Assembly: GCF_014199625.1 (NCBI RefSeq)
Contig: NZ_JACHNY010000002.1
Coordinates: 248,001-312,000, forward strand
DNA from: Sphingomonas abaci
Lineage (GTDB): Bacteria; Pseudomonadota; Alphaproteobacteria; Sphingomonadales; Sphingomonadaceae
Length of the DNA stretch: 64,000 nucleotides
Direction of reading: 5' to 3'
In this document: one piece after another, positions 1 to 8,361 of the stretch
Layout of the letters: the number at the start of each line of letters is the position of its first letter
Position numbering within the stretch: position 1 is the first letter of the stretch
Notes under the pieces: model-generated
The model's input: only the letters and a program-made list of their open reading frames with translations
Databases searched by the model: none
What the model was told of the DNA's origin: nothing
Translations under genes and position numbers: made by a program

Positions 1-1
1 C

Positions 2-85
2 GCGCCCGAACCGGCGATCGTCACCGGCGCCGTGGCGATGACGGCGGCGGTGCTCGACCTGCTCGGGCCGACAAGCGCGGGTTGA
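2..85 (+). CDS. C-terminal end of an unidentified protein (cut by window edge)
   Basis: An open frame enters from the left edge and stops with TGA at 83-85, giving 27 visible residues ending in GPTSAG. The tail is alanine-rich and looks like a terminal helix, which is too little to identify a family. It runs in the same direction as the reductase gene that follows 122 bases later. That it is coding is inferred from the open frame and its position. Confidence 0.45.
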   Translation, partial: APEPAIVTGAVAMTAAVLDLLGPTSAG

Positions 86-207
86 GGCGGGGCAACAAGC
101 GGTTCGGTTGAGCCGGGCGGCGGCATGGGGTAACGGGGCGCGACGCGGTTGACGTGCCCCGTGCATGGGAATAGCCGCGAACCGTTCGCAATTACTAAGG
201 TCCCGCC

Positions 208-1026
208 ATGGAAACCGCCGTTCGCGCGCCCGCGACGATTCCCGATCATGCCGCTTTTCAGACCGTCGCCGTCCGCTGGGTGAAGCATTGGAACGAGCAT
301 CTCTTTTCGTTCGCAGTCGAACGGCCGGAGTCGTTCCGCTTCCGCTCGGGCGAGTTCGTGATGATCGGCCTGCCGGGCGATGGCGGCAAGCCGCTGATGC
401 GCGCCTATTCGGTCGCTAGCCCGGCCTGGGCGGAGGAGCTGGAGTTCCTGTCGATCAAGGTCGAGGACGGCCCGCTGACCTCGCGCCTCCAGCTGATCGA
501 GGTGGGCGACCAGCTCTATCTCGGCAAGAAGCCGACCGGCACCCTGGTCTGCGATGCCCTGCTCGGCGGCAAGCGGCTGTTCATGCTGTCGACCGGCACC
601 GGCCTGGCGCCCTTTCTCAGCTTGGCGCGCGATCCGGAGGTCTATCAGCGCTTTGAGCAGGTGGTGGCGGTGCATAGCGTCCGTCGGGTCAGCGACCTTG
701 CCTATCATGACGAACTGACCGCGCAGCTCGCCGACGATCCGCTGGTCGCCGACGAGGCCAAGGCACAGTTCCACTACATCCCGACGGTGACGCGCGAACC
801 GTTCCGCAATCAGGGCCGGATCGACGCGCTGATCGCCGACGGCCGCCTGTTCCACCCGCCGCTGGAAGGTCCGGCGCATCTCGATCCGGAGAATGACCGG
901 GTGATGCTGTGCGGCTCGACCGACATGATCCGTCAGACGGCGGCGATGCTGGAGGGGCTGGGCTTCGTCGAAGGATCGAACGCCAATCCCGGCAGTTTCG
1001 TGATCGAGCGCGCCTTCGTCGGCTGA
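208..1026 (+). CDS. fpr: ferredoxin--NADP(+) reductase
   Basis: This is a 272-residue FAD enzyme that moves electrons between NADPH and ferredoxin or flavodoxin in the cytoplasm. The N-terminal FAD-binding barrel carries RAYS at residues 65-68, the flavin-binding signature. The NADP-binding half carries STGTGLAPF at about 128-136 and VMLCGST near residue 232. The protein ends in FVIERAFVG, an aromatic-containing tail like that of bacterial Fpr proteins that shields the flavin. Length is normal for the bacterial Fpr class. An AAGG ribosome-binding sequence lies 7 bases before the ATG. The stop is 4 bases from the stop of the convergent VirJ-type gene. The physiological partner cannot be read from the sequence. 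Confidence 0.93.
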   Translation: METAVRAPATIPDHAAFQTVAVRWVKHWNEHLFSFAVERPESFRFRSGEFVMIGLPGDGGKPLMRAYSVASPAWAEELEFLSIKVEDGPLTSRLQLIEVGDQLYLGKKPTGTLVCDALLGGKRLFMLSTGTGLAPFLSLARDPEVYQRFEQVVAVHSVRRVSDLAYHDELTAQLADDPLVADEAKAQFHYIPTVTREPFRNQGRIDALIADGRLFHPPLEGPAHLDPENDRVMLCGSTDMIRQTAAMLEGLGFVEGSNANPGSFVIERAFVG

Positions 1027-1030
1027 CGGC

Positions 1031-1762
1031 TTAGCGGGCGGCCTCGACGGCGCGGCGCACCGCGTCGTCGAGCGCGGCCTGGTGATGATCGACATAATGG
1101 CCGCCGGGTAGCGCGACGATCCGCGCATTGGCCCGGCGCAGGTCGCGGCAGGCGCTGTCGTCTTCCTCGCGGCCATAGATGCAGGTGAGCGGCGTCCAGT
1201 CGAGCCTGGGCAGCGTGTCCGCAGCCAGACTGTCCGGCCTCGTCTGGTAGAGCAGGCCTGTCGGGTCGGCGCGGAAATAGACGGTCGCGCCCGGCACGAT
1301 CAGCACCACCCCGGCGACATGGGCGCGCAGGTCGGCGGGCAGGGCGACCAGCCCGGTCTGGAGCATGTCCGCGCCATAGCTTTGCCCGATGAGGACGATG
1401 CGGTCGGTGCCGGCCAGCGCCAGCGCCCGCCGCACCAGTCGCGTGACGATCGCTTCCACCTCCGACCGGCTGCGACGGAAGCGGAACAGCACGGGCGAAC
1501 GCACCGCCACCACCTCGATCCCCTGCGCAGCCAGACTCTCCGCGACCGCGGGCCCTGCGCCGAAATGCAGACCCATGTCGCCGGACATGAGCAGGGCCGC
1601 GACCGGCCGCTTCGTCCCCTCCGCCGGATAAATGCGGATCGGATCGCGGAGCGCGTAGCCACCGGCGGCGAACCAACCCCCGAGACCGATCAGAACCGCC
1701 AGCACCACGACAAGGACGGCAAGCCAGCGCCGGCGCGTGCGGGAGGGACGGGGTGGTGGCAT
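1031..1762 (-). CDS. VirJ/AcvB-family alpha/beta hydrolase, membrane-anchored
   Basis: The 243-residue protein has a basic N-terminus and a hydrophobic segment at about 14-34, which anchors it or exports it to the periplasm. The rest is a single VirJ-like alpha/beta-hydrolase domain with nucleophile motif GQSYGAD (Ser near 128) and a late GGHYVDHH with the candidate catalytic histidine. The start is ATG at 1762 because GGAAAG lies just upstream; an earlier in-frame ATG at 1864 would add a non-conserved leader. Family knowledge: AcvB of Agrobacterium has a VirJ domain and hydrolyses lysyl-phosphatidylglycerol, with its gene beside the MprF homologue lpiA. An MprF gene lies 3.7 kb away here, so the same activity is a reasonable inference. 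The gene follows the histidine kinase gene by 98 bases and may be its operon tail. Confidence 0.8.
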   Translation of the reverse strand: MPPPRPSRTRRRWLAVLVVVLAVLIGLGGWFAAGGYALRDPIRIYPAEGTKRPVAALLMSGDMGLHFGAGPAVAESLAAQGIEVVAVRSPVLFRFRRSRSEVEAIVTRLVRRALALAGTDRIVLIGQSYGADMLQTGLVALPADLRAHVAGVVLIVPGATVYFRADPTGLLYQTRPDSLAADTLPRLDWTPLTCIYGREEDDSACRDLRRANARIVALPGGHYVDHHQAALDDAVRRAVEAAR

Positions 1763-1860
1763 GATGAGCGACTTTCCGATCGGTGGACGGCCGGTTCTGG
1801 CGGGGCGAAGCCGTCCGGGGGCCATCCGCCAGATGACGCTTTGGTCAGGAATGGCCGATA

Positions 1861-3213
1861 TCAAGCCCCTAGCGTCAGCCTGGCCGCCAGCCCGGGATGA
1901 TTGTCCGCGAGTTCCAGGCGGCCGTCATGGAGGTGCGCCACCGCCGCCGCGAGCGTCAGGCCCAATCCGGCGCCGCTCTCGCTGCGCGCGGCGTCCAGGC
2001 GGCCGAACCGCTTCATCGCCTCCGGCCGACGGTCGGCGGGGATGCCGGGGCCGTCATCGGCGACGCTGACCTCGACGCCGCCGGCGACGCGAGCCGCCGT
2101 CACCTCGACCTGTCCGTCGCCATATTTCAGCGCGTTGTCGACCAGATTGGCCAGCGCCTGACCCAATATCTCGCGATGCGCGACGATCGGCAGGGTCGGC
2201 GGCACCGACGCCACAATGGTCATACCGCGATCCTCGGCCAGCGGCTCGAACATTTCGACCAGCTCGCGGACCATCGCCGCCAGGTCGATCGCGACGAACG
2301 CCTCGCGACCCAGGCCCGCCTCTGCGCGGGTGATGCGCAAGGCGGTGTCGAGCATCGCCAGCAACCGGTCGCCCTCGTCCAGCGCGCGCAGCACCGCAGA
2401 GCGCGCGGCCTCGTCGTGACTCGCGGCGAGCGCCCGCTCCAGCGTCGCGCGCAAACGGGTGAGGGGGGAGCGCAGGTCGTGCGCCAGCCCGTCGGTCGCG
2501 ACCTTCAGCTCGGTCATGAGCGCCGCGATTCGGTCGAGCATCGCGTTGACCGAGACGGCGAGCGCTTCGAACGCGTCCTGGCTGCCGTCGAGCGCGACGC
2601 GGCGGCCCAGGTCGCCGGCCGCCACCGCTTCAGCGGTCGCGACGGTGCGGCCCAGCCGCGCCTCGACCATCCGCGCCGCCAGTGCGGCCCCAAGTCCCGC
2701 CAGCGCGACGGCCATGGCCATCGCCACCGCCATCGCATCCTCCATCACCCGCGCGAAGCGCAGCTCTCGCTCGATGACATGGCCGGTCAGCAGCCGCTCG
2801 CCGCCCGACAGCCGGGTGGCGACGACACGCATCCGCTCCGGCGTGTCATGGCCGATGCGGAAGATCTCGATGGTCTCGTGATCCTGCGCCGGCGAGACGG
2901 TGGGCGGCCAGTCGGCGACGTTGCCGGCGATGCGGCGGCCCGCCGCATCGGTCAGCAGCACGACGCCCTGCGGCACGCCGACCGTCGCCATCCGCACCTC
3001 GATCGCCCGCCGTAACGCGTCGCGGCCGCCACGCGCATAATGGGCACCCAGCTGCCGCTCCATTTTTTCGGCGATGGCCTGCGCATCGTCGGCGATCTGC
3101 GCCTGGGTGAGGAAGCGGATGGTCGCGATCGTCGTCGCCGCGCCGATCAGCTGGCAGGCGAAGACCAGCGCGGCGAAGCGGAGCGTCGTCGACCGGGCCA
3201 GCCGTCGTCTTAT
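1861..3213 (-). CDS. two-component sensor histidine kinase
   Basis: This membrane sensor kinase is partner of the response regulator encoded just before it. From an ATA codon at 3213 the frame gives 450 residues: transmembrane segment 1 at about 12-33, a short periplasmic domain, transmembrane segment 2 at about 157-180, a HAMP region, HisKA with GLAHDLRSPLTRLR (phospho-acceptor His near 245), then an ATPase domain with N-box LVDNALKYGDG, VADDGPGIP and SGAGLGLTLA. The first standard start codon is ATG at 3063, after transmembrane segment 1, giving only 400 residues. No ATG, GTG or TTG occurs in frame between the upstream stop (3229-3231) and 3063, yet that stretch clearly encodes the first helix. 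The ATA overlaps the regulator's TAA as ATAA, exactly where a coupled ATGA would be expected. Confidence 0.85.
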   Translation of the reverse strand: MRRRLARSTTLRFAALVFACQLIGAATTIATIRFLTQAQIADDAQAIAEKMERQLGAHYARGGRDALRRAIEVRMATVGVPQGVVLLTDAAGRRIAGNVADWPPTVSPAQDHETIEIFRIGHDTPERMRVVATRLSGGERLLTGHVIERELRFARVMEDAMAVAMAMAVALAGLGAALAARMVEARLGRTVATAEAVAAGDLGRRVALDGSQDAFEALAVSVNAMLDRIAALMTELKVATDGLAHDLRSPLTRLRATLERALAASHDEAARSAVLRALDEGDRLLAMLDTALRITRAEAGLGREAFVAIDLAAMVRELVEMFEPLAEDRGMTIVASVPPTLPIVAHREILGQALANLVDNALKYGDGQVEVTAARVAGGVEVSVADDGPGIPADRRPEAMKRFGRLDAARSESGAGLGLTLAAAVAHLHDGRLELADNHPGLAARLTLGA

Positions 3214-3896
3214 CGCTCGGTCCCCAGCTTATAGCCCGAACCGCGCACCGTATGGAGCAGCGGCCGCGCGAACCCCTCGTCGATCTTCTTGCGCAACCGG
3301 CTGACATGCACGTCGGTGACGTTGGTGCCGGGATCGAAATGGTAATCCCACACCCCCTCCAGCAACATGGTGCGGGTGACGACCTGGTCGACATGCTGGA
3401 GCATGAATTCGAGCAGCCGATATTCGCGTGGCTGCAGGTCGATCGGCTTGCCCGCGCGCTTCACCCGATGGGCGAGGAGGTCCATCTCCAGATCGTCGCA
3501 GACCAGCCGGGTCTCGACCGCCGGGCCGGCCACGCCGCGTCGGATCAGCAGCCGCACGCGCGCGAGGAGTTCGGCGAAGACGAAGGGTTTGGTGAGGTAG
3601 TCGTCGGAGCCGGAGGTAAGGCCGGACACGCGATCCTCGGGCGAGCTCATCGCCGACAGGATCAGCACCGGCGTCGCGATGCTGGCGGCGCGGATCGCGG
3701 CGAGCACGGCCATGCCGTCCATCCCAGGCAGCATCCGGTCGAGGATGATGCAGTCATAGCTGCCGTCGGTGGCATGGAACAGCCCATCGCGGCCATTGGC
3801 GGCGCGATCGACCAGGAACCCCTTCTCGCGAAGGCCATTGGCGATGTAGTCGGCGGTGGAGCTATCGTCCTCCACCAGCAGGATTCGATGTGCCAC
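3210..3896 (-). CDS. OmpR/PhoB-type response regulator
   Basis: The 228-residue DNA-binding response regulator begins at GTG 3896, preceded by GGGAG, and opens directly with the receiver domain (AHRILLVEDD). The phospho-acceptor is Asp53 in ILDRMLPGMDG. A winged-helix DNA-binding domain fills the C-terminal half (LQPREYRLLEFML, VTDVHVSRLRKKID, VRGSGYKLG). Its first 35 bases overlap the end of the PDZ gene upstream, and its TAA is interlocked with the kinase start, so the genes are probably translationally coupled. Regulator and kinase form a cognate pair by adjacency. The target genes are unknown; the envelope genes around it are the obvious candidates. Confidence 0.94.
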   Translation of the reverse strand: MAHRILLVEDDSSTADYIANGLREKGFLVDRAANGRDGLFHATDGSYDCIILDRMLPGMDGMAVLAAIRAASIATPVLILSAMSSPEDRVSGLTSGSDDYLTKPFVFAELLARVRLLIRRGVAGPAVETRLVCDDLEMDLLAHRVKRAGKPIDLQPREYRLLEFMLQHVDQVVTRTMLLEGVWDYHFDPGTNVTDVHVSRLRKKIDEGFARPLLHTVRGSGYKLGTER

Positions 3897-4263
3897 GCTG
3901 TTCTCCCGCCAGCGGCGATAGCAGGTGGATCGGCAGTTCGTCACCCCCGCGTCGTATACGCAGGTCGATCGGGCCCGGATCGGCCAGATGGTGGCGCAGG
4001 GTGCGCAGCGACGGATGGTCGAGCCCGTCGACCGCCACCACGGCATCGCCGACCCGCATCCCCGCACGCTGCTCGACGCCGCCGGTGCGCAGGCTGGTCA
4101 CGACCGGTTCGGGGCCGTCGGGTTCGTCGAGCATGGCGAAGGTCGCATCCTGCTGGTTGGTCCGCATCGGCAGGTCGAGCGGCCCGGACAGGACGAGCGC
4201 GGCGGTGATCGTGGCGCCCGCCAGGCCGGTGAGCGAGGCCAGCGCCCAGGGCGGCCGGATCAC
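3862..4263 (-). CDS. small membrane-anchored PDZ-domain protein
   Basis: The 133-residue protein has one transmembrane helix at about 6-28 followed by a single PDZ domain that would sit in the periplasm (PVVTSLRTGGVEQRAGMRVGD, then VVAVDG). No protease domain is present, unlike HtrA/DegP proteins. The start is GTG at 4263, which overlaps the stop of the DUF1003 gene in a GTGA quartet; its end overlaps the response regulator by 35 bases. The placement in a two-component operon suggests it binds a periplasmic or membrane ligand, or the kinase, as a sensory accessory. That role is inference. Confidence 0.8.
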   Translation of the reverse strand: MIRPPWALASLTGLAGATITAALVLSGPLDLPMRTNQQDATFAMLDEPDGPEPVVTSLRTGGVEQRAGMRVGDAVVAVDGLDHPSLRTLRHHLADPGPIDLRIRRGGDELPIHLLSPLAGEQRGTSNPAGGGR

Positions 4264-4790
4264 GATCGTTGCTCCACCGCCGCGATCAGCCGGTCGAGCC
4301 GCTCGGCGATCGCCACGTCCAGCTTTTCGTGCAGGCGCAGGATCTCCAGTTCGGTGCGCAGATTGACCTCGTAATCCAGGCTGGCGGCCAGTCGGTCCTT
4401 GGCCGCCTGGCGGTTCTGGCTCATCATGATGACGGGCGCCTGGATCGCCGCCAGCGTCGAGAGCATCAAGTTGAGGAAGATATAGGGATAGGGGTCGAAG
4501 CTGAGCCCCCAATGCGACAGCACGTCGCTGTTCAGCAGCATCCAGCCGAGCAGCACCACCGTGAAGCCGATGATGAACGCCCAGCTGCCGCCGATCGCCG
4601 CCACCCGGTCGGCCAGCCGATCGCCGAAGGTCGCGCGCTCGTCCGCGACGTCGGCCGCATCGCGCGAGATCGGCAGGCGCTCCTGCATCCGGTCGAGCAC
4701 ATGCTCTTCCTCCGGGTCCAGCGGGCGGCTGTTCCGGCTGAGCAGGTGCAGAAAGCCCGAGGGGCGGGCGGCGGGCGGATGAGCGGGCAT
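4260..4790 (-). CDS. DUF1003 family membrane protein
   Basis: The 176-residue protein has a hydrophilic N-terminus, two close transmembrane helices (IIGFTVVLLGWMLL and the YIFLNLMLSTLAAIQAPVIMM region) and a C-terminal coiled-coil-like tail rich in Leu and charged residues (ELEILRLHEKLD). This is the DUF1003 pattern; the family's function is not established. The start is ATG 4790, with AGGA about 9 bases upstream. It is first in a four-gene leftward operon (DUF1003, PDZ, regulator, kinase) with 4-base or longer overlaps throughout. A perfect palindrome sits 70 bases before its start. Confidence 0.88.
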   Translation of the reverse strand: MPAHPPAARPSGFLHLLSRNSRPLDPEEEHVLDRMQERLPISRDAADVADERATFGDRLADRVAAIGGSWAFIIGFTVVLLGWMLLNSDVLSHWGLSFDPYPYIFLNLMLSTLAAIQAPVIMMSQNRQAAKDRLAASLDYEVNLRTELEILRLHEKLDVAIAERLDRLIAAVEQRS

Positions 4791-4860
4791 TCGGCGGTCC
4801 TCATGGTCCTTTCGTGTCGCGCTTGTGCCGCATTCCGGCTGGTAGGCGGGTGGAAGCGGA

Positions 4861-4876
4861 ATGACCGATCGGTCAT
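4861..4876. promoter_or_regulatory. 16-bp perfect palindrome, candidate operator
   Basis: ATGACCGATCGGTCAT is self-complementary over all 16 bases and lies in the 205-base gap between the divergent DUF1003 operon and the DUF2147-mprF pair. The ACCGATCGGT core resembles operators of TetR-family repressors. No TetR gene is present in the window, so the binding protein is unknown; the linked OmpR-type regulator normally uses direct repeats instead. Confidence 0.4.
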
Positions 4877-4995
4877 ATTGCGCAAGCGCGCACGCCGCCG
4901 CCTTGCGCCAGATTACGTAAAATTCAGTTTCCCCCCAGCCGGCCGCCACTGGCCCGCGCCTAGTCCAGCCGGATGACGAGGGCGGGGCGACCGAG

Positions 4996-5427
4996 ATGAT
5001 CAGGCGAATGGCGGGGATGGCGGCGATGATGGCGATGTCCGCCGCGCCGGTGGCGGCGCAATCCCGGACGGCGAGCGGCGTGGTCGAGGGGCTGTGGATC
5101 AACCCCGCCAGCAGCGTCGCGGTCCGCACCGGCGCCTGCAACGACCATCTGTGCGGCTGGATCGTCTGGGCCGATCGGGCGGCGGCGGCGGATGCCCGGA
5201 GCGGCGGCGTCGCCGCGCTGGTCGGCACCGAGCTGCTGGTCGACTATGCCGCGCGCGGTGATGGCAGCTGGACCGGCATGGTCTTCGTGCCCGACATGGG
5301 CCGCCGCTTCGCCTCGACGCTGGTTCCGCTGGGCCGGAACGCGATACGGGTGAAGGGCTGCCTCGTCGGCGGCCTGCTCTGCAAGGCGCAGGTGTGGCAG
5401 CGGATCGAGCATCTGCCCCATGAGTGA
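4996..5427 (+). CDS. DUF2147 family secreted protein
   Basis: The 143-residue protein has a cleavable signal peptide (MIRRMAGMAAMMAMSAAPVAA, cut before QS). The mature part shows the DUF2147 pattern: GLWINPASSVAVRTGAC, CGWIVWAD, then LRV-like VKGCLVGGLLCKAQVW, with several cysteines able to form disulfides in the periplasm. The family has no established function. Its last 8 bases overlap the start of mprF, so the two are almost certainly cotranscribed and coupled. An alternative start at ATG 5008 would shorten the signal peptide by four residues. Confidence 0.85.
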   Translation: MIRRMAGMAAMMAMSAAPVAAQSRTASGVVEGLWINPASSVAVRTGACNDHLCGWIVWADRAAAADARSGGVAALVGTELLVDYAARGDGSWTGMVFVPDMGRRFASTLVPLGRNAIRVKGCLVGGLLCKAQVWQRIEHLPHE

Positions 5428-8029
5428 CGCGACCCGCGCTCGCCTGGTCGAATGGATCAGCCGGCACCGCCGCTACGGATCGGTGCTGGTCGTCATGCTG
5501 CTGGTCGGACTGGGGCTGGCGGCGCTGCATCACTTGACCCGCTCGATCCGGCTGGCGGACGTGACCGCCGCCTTCCACGCGATCGATCGCGGGCAGGTGG
5601 CGATCGCGCTGGCGCTGACCATCGCCAGCTATCTGGCGCTGACCGTCTATGACGTGCTGGCGCTCCGCATCGTCGGCCGGCCGCTGCCCTGGCGGACGGC
5701 GGCGATGGCCTCGTTCACCAGCTATACGCTCAGCCATAATCTGGGACTGGCGCTGCTGACCGGCGGGTCGGCGCGGTATCGCATCTATACACGGGCCGGG
5801 CTGGACGGCCCGGACGTGGCGCGCATCGTCGCGATCGCCGGCGCGACCTTCTGGATGGGGGTGATGGCGGTCACCGGGGCGGCCCTGGTCCTGCATCGCG
5901 GCGCCCTGGTGCTGGGCGACGTGACGCTCGGCGCGACGATGGCGCAACTGGCCGGCCTCGCCATCCTGATCGGCATCGTCCTGCTCATCCTTCTGTGTTC
6001 GTTCGGGCCGCGCCGCATCGGCTGGCGCGGGTGGAGCGTGCCGCTGCCCAGTGGCGGGCAGGCGCTGGCGCAAATCGGAGTCGCCACGATCGACCTGGCC
6101 GCCGCCAGCGCCGCCTTGTTCGTGCTGATCCCCGGCGCCGATCGGGCGCTGCTGCCGCTGTTCATCCTGGCCTATGCGCTGGCGATCGTCGCGGCGCTGA
6201 TCAGCCATGTGCCCGGCGGCATCGGCGTGTTCGAGGCGGTGGTGCTGGCGGCGGTGCCGGTCGACCGCACCGCGCTCTTCGCGGCACTGATCGCGTACCG
6301 CGTCCTCTATTACCTGGTGCCGCTCGCCCTGGGCATCGTCCTGCTGGTGTTGCACGAGGGCCAGCGCCGCCATCCCAATACCTTCCGCGGCGCACAGCAG
6401 GTCGCGACCGGGATCGCGCCGCTGCTGATGAGCGCGGCGACCTTCGGGGGCGGCGCGGTGCTCCTGCTGTCGAGCGCCTTGCCTGCCATTCCGGCGCGAT
6501 TGCACGACCTGTCGCGGGTCGTGCCGCTGCCCTTCATCGAGGCGTCGCACTTCGCCTCCAGCCTGGTCGGCACCGGGCTGCTGCTGCTGGCGCCCGGCCT
6601 CTATCGCCGGCTCGACGGCGCGTTGGTCGCGACGCGTGCGCTGCTGGTGGCGGGCGCGGCGTTCAGCCTGTTCAAGGGCATCGACTATGAGGAGGCGATC
6701 GTCTGCCTGACCATCGCCGGACTGCTCCACTACACCCGCGACGCCTTCTACCGCCGCACCGCCCTGGTCGCGCGGCCGCTGTCGCCGGCGTGGCTCGCCA
6801 GCATCGCAGTGGTGGTCGCGGTTTCGATCTGGGTCGGCTTCTTCTCCTACAAGCGGGTGGGCTATAGCGACCAGCTCTGGTGGGAGTTCGGCACGCGCGA
6901 CGATCCGTCGCGCTTTCTGCGCGCCAGCCTGGGCGCAGGGGTGGTGCTGGCGGCGGCGGCGTGCTGGCGGCTGTTCCTGCCCGCGCCCGCCCGGCCCGGC
7001 GACCGGGCGCGCGAGGAGGAGGTGCTCGCCGTCCTGACCCAGGCGGAGCGGACCGACGCGATGCTGGCGCTGACCGGCGACAAGCGTTTCCTCTTCTCGC
7101 CCGACGGCAGTGCCTTCGTCATGTACCAGGTGCGTGGGTCGAGCTGGATCGTGATGGCGGATCCGGTCGGCGCGCGCGAGGCCTGGGCCGACCTGCTCTG
7201 GCAGTTGCGCGCCCTGGCCGACGCGGCGCAGGGGCGGCTGCTCCTCTACCAGATCAGCGCCGAGGTGCTGGAGATCGCGATCGAGATGGGCCTCCAGATC
7301 ATCAAATATGGCGAGGAGGCGATCGTCGACCTGCACCGCTTCACGATCGAAACCGGGGTGAAGCGCTCGCTACGCCACGCAGTGCGCAAGCTGGGGCGCG
7401 AAGGCGCGGTGTTCGCGCTGGTGCCCGCTGCCGAGGTTTCCGCGCTGATGCCGGAACTCGCCCACGTCTCCGACCAATGGGTGACGGCGAAGCGGCATCG
7501 CGAGAAGGGGTTCAGCCTCGGCCGGTTCGACGCGCATTATCTGTCGCACTTCGATTGCGCGGTGGTGCGGGTCGAGGGTCACATCGTCGCTTTCGCCAAC
7601 GTCTGGCGCACCGCCGATCGGGGGGAGTTATCGGTCGACCTGATGCGCCACGCCAATGACGCGCCGTCGGGAGTGATGGACTTCCTGTTCGTCGAACTGA
7701 TGCAATGGGGCAAGGCGCAGGGCTATGCCCGGTTCAACCTGGGGCTGGCACCCCTGTCGGGCATCGAGGGGCGGCGGCTGGCCCCCGCCTGGGCCAAGGC
7801 GGCGGCGCTGCTGTTCCGGCACGGCGAGCGTTTCTATGGTTTCCGGGGCCTGCGAGCGTACAAGGAGAAATATGCGCCGGACTGGGCCCCGCGCTACATC
7901 GCCGGACCCGGCGGTCTGTCGCTGCTGCGGGCGCTGCGCGACCTCAACCTGCTGATCGGCCGGCCCCGGTTGATGCCGGGTTGGGGCGGGGAGACCCAGC
8001 GGAGGGCCGACGGGGTGGCCGCCGAGTGA
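5420..8029 (+). CDS. mprF: bifunctional phosphatidylglycerol lysyltransferase/flippase MprF
   Basis: The 869-residue inner-membrane protein has the MprF architecture. About 530 N-terminal residues form many transmembrane helices: the flippase part, including YTLSHNLGLALLTGGSARYR and HVPGGIGVFEAVVLAAVP. A soluble C-terminal aminoacyl-transferase domain of the DUF2156/GNAT type includes GSSWIVMADPVG, SDQWVTAKRHREKGFSLGRFD and GVMDFLFVELMQWGKAQGYARFNLGLAPLSG. MprF transfers an aminoacyl group from aminoacyl-tRNA to phosphatidylglycerol and flips the lipid outward, giving resistance to cationic peptides or acid. The amino acid used (Lys or Ala) cannot be read here. No clear ribosome-binding site precedes the ATG, consistent with coupling to the overlapping DUF2147 gene. 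Confidence 0.93.
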   Translation: MSDATRARLVEWISRHRRYGSVLVVMLLVGLGLAALHHLTRSIRLADVTAAFHAIDRGQVAIALALTIASYLALTVYDVLALRIVGRPLPWRTAAMASFTSYTLSHNLGLALLTGGSARYRIYTRAGLDGPDVARIVAIAGATFWMGVMAVTGAALVLHRGALVLGDVTLGATMAQLAGLAILIGIVLLILLCSFGPRRIGWRGWSVPLPSGGQALAQIGVATIDLAAASAALFVLIPGADRALLPLFILAYALAIVAALISHVPGGIGVFEAVVLAAVPVDRTALFAALIAYRVLYYLVPLALGIVLLVLHEGQRRHPNTFRGAQQVATGIAPLLMSAATFGGGAVLLLSSALPAIPARLHDLSRVVPLPFIEASHFASSLVGTGLLLLAPGLYRRLDGALVATRALLVAGAAFSLFKGIDYEEAIVCLTIAGLLHYTRDAFYRRTALVARPLSPAWLASIAVVVAVSIWVGFFSYKRVGYSDQLWWEFGTRDDPSRFLRASLGAGVVLAAAACWRLFLPAPARPGDRAREEEVLAVLTQAERTDAMLALTGDKRFLFSPDGSAFVMYQVRGSSWIVMADPVGAREAWADLLWQLRALADAAQGRLLLYQISAEVLEIAIEMGLQIIKYGEEAIVDLHRFTIETGVKRSLRHAVRKLGREGAVFALVPAAEVSALMPELAHVSDQWVTAKRHREKGFSLGRFDAHYLSHFDCAVVRVEGHIVAFANVWRTADRGELSVDLMRHANDAPSGVMDFLFVELMQWGKAQGYARFNLGLAPLSGIEGRRLAPAWAKAAALLFRHGERFYGFRGLRAYKEKYAPDWAPRYIAGPGGLSLLRALRDLNLLIGRPRLMPGWGGETQRRADGVAAE

Positions 8030-8163
8030 GCGCGGTGGCCGATCTAGTGGATTTCTGCTGGCCACCATTGGCGTTGCGAGTTTCCGCTGATTGCGGGTTA
8101 AGCGGCTATCCCGTCGGTGCCGGTTCCTGCTTCGACTGTTTGCCAGACCATTCGGCTACTCTC

Positions 8164-8241
8164 CCGGCGAATGCCGGGATCTAGTTGGGGGCATTCGAAA
8201 GATGTCCAACACGCTTTCAACTGGGCCCCGGTTTCCGCCGG
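8164..8241. repeat. palindromic intergenic repeat, copy A
   Basis: Inverted arms at about 8164-8186 and 8218-8241 are built on CCGGCGAATGCCGGGATC and its near complement, with several mismatches, around a loop of about 31 bases. It belongs to the same family as the copies at 19621, 62150 and 63196 and is the most diverged. It lies between convergent mprF and rplL. In the 451-base gap 8030-8480 the only other structure I see is the terminator at 8362. Confidence 0.75.
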
Positions 8242-8361
8242 GATGGTGCAGGGTGAAAGGGGGCCGATCAACTTTCGCAGATGTCCTCCTTTTTTCAACC
8301 TGTAGGCTTCGCTCGGGCGCAATAGCCGGCTGGCAGGCTGATCGTTGCCAACCAGACACGA

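Noticed and set aside
149..177. TTGACG-type promoter before fpr
   Set aside because: The -35 resembles consensus but the -10 (TAGCCG) does not.
5099..7336. A 745-codon open frame antisense to mprF
   Set aside because: It is rich in Arg, Gln, Asp and His with no recognisable domain, as expected of a complementary frame of GC-rich coding DNA; mprF on the other strand is clear.
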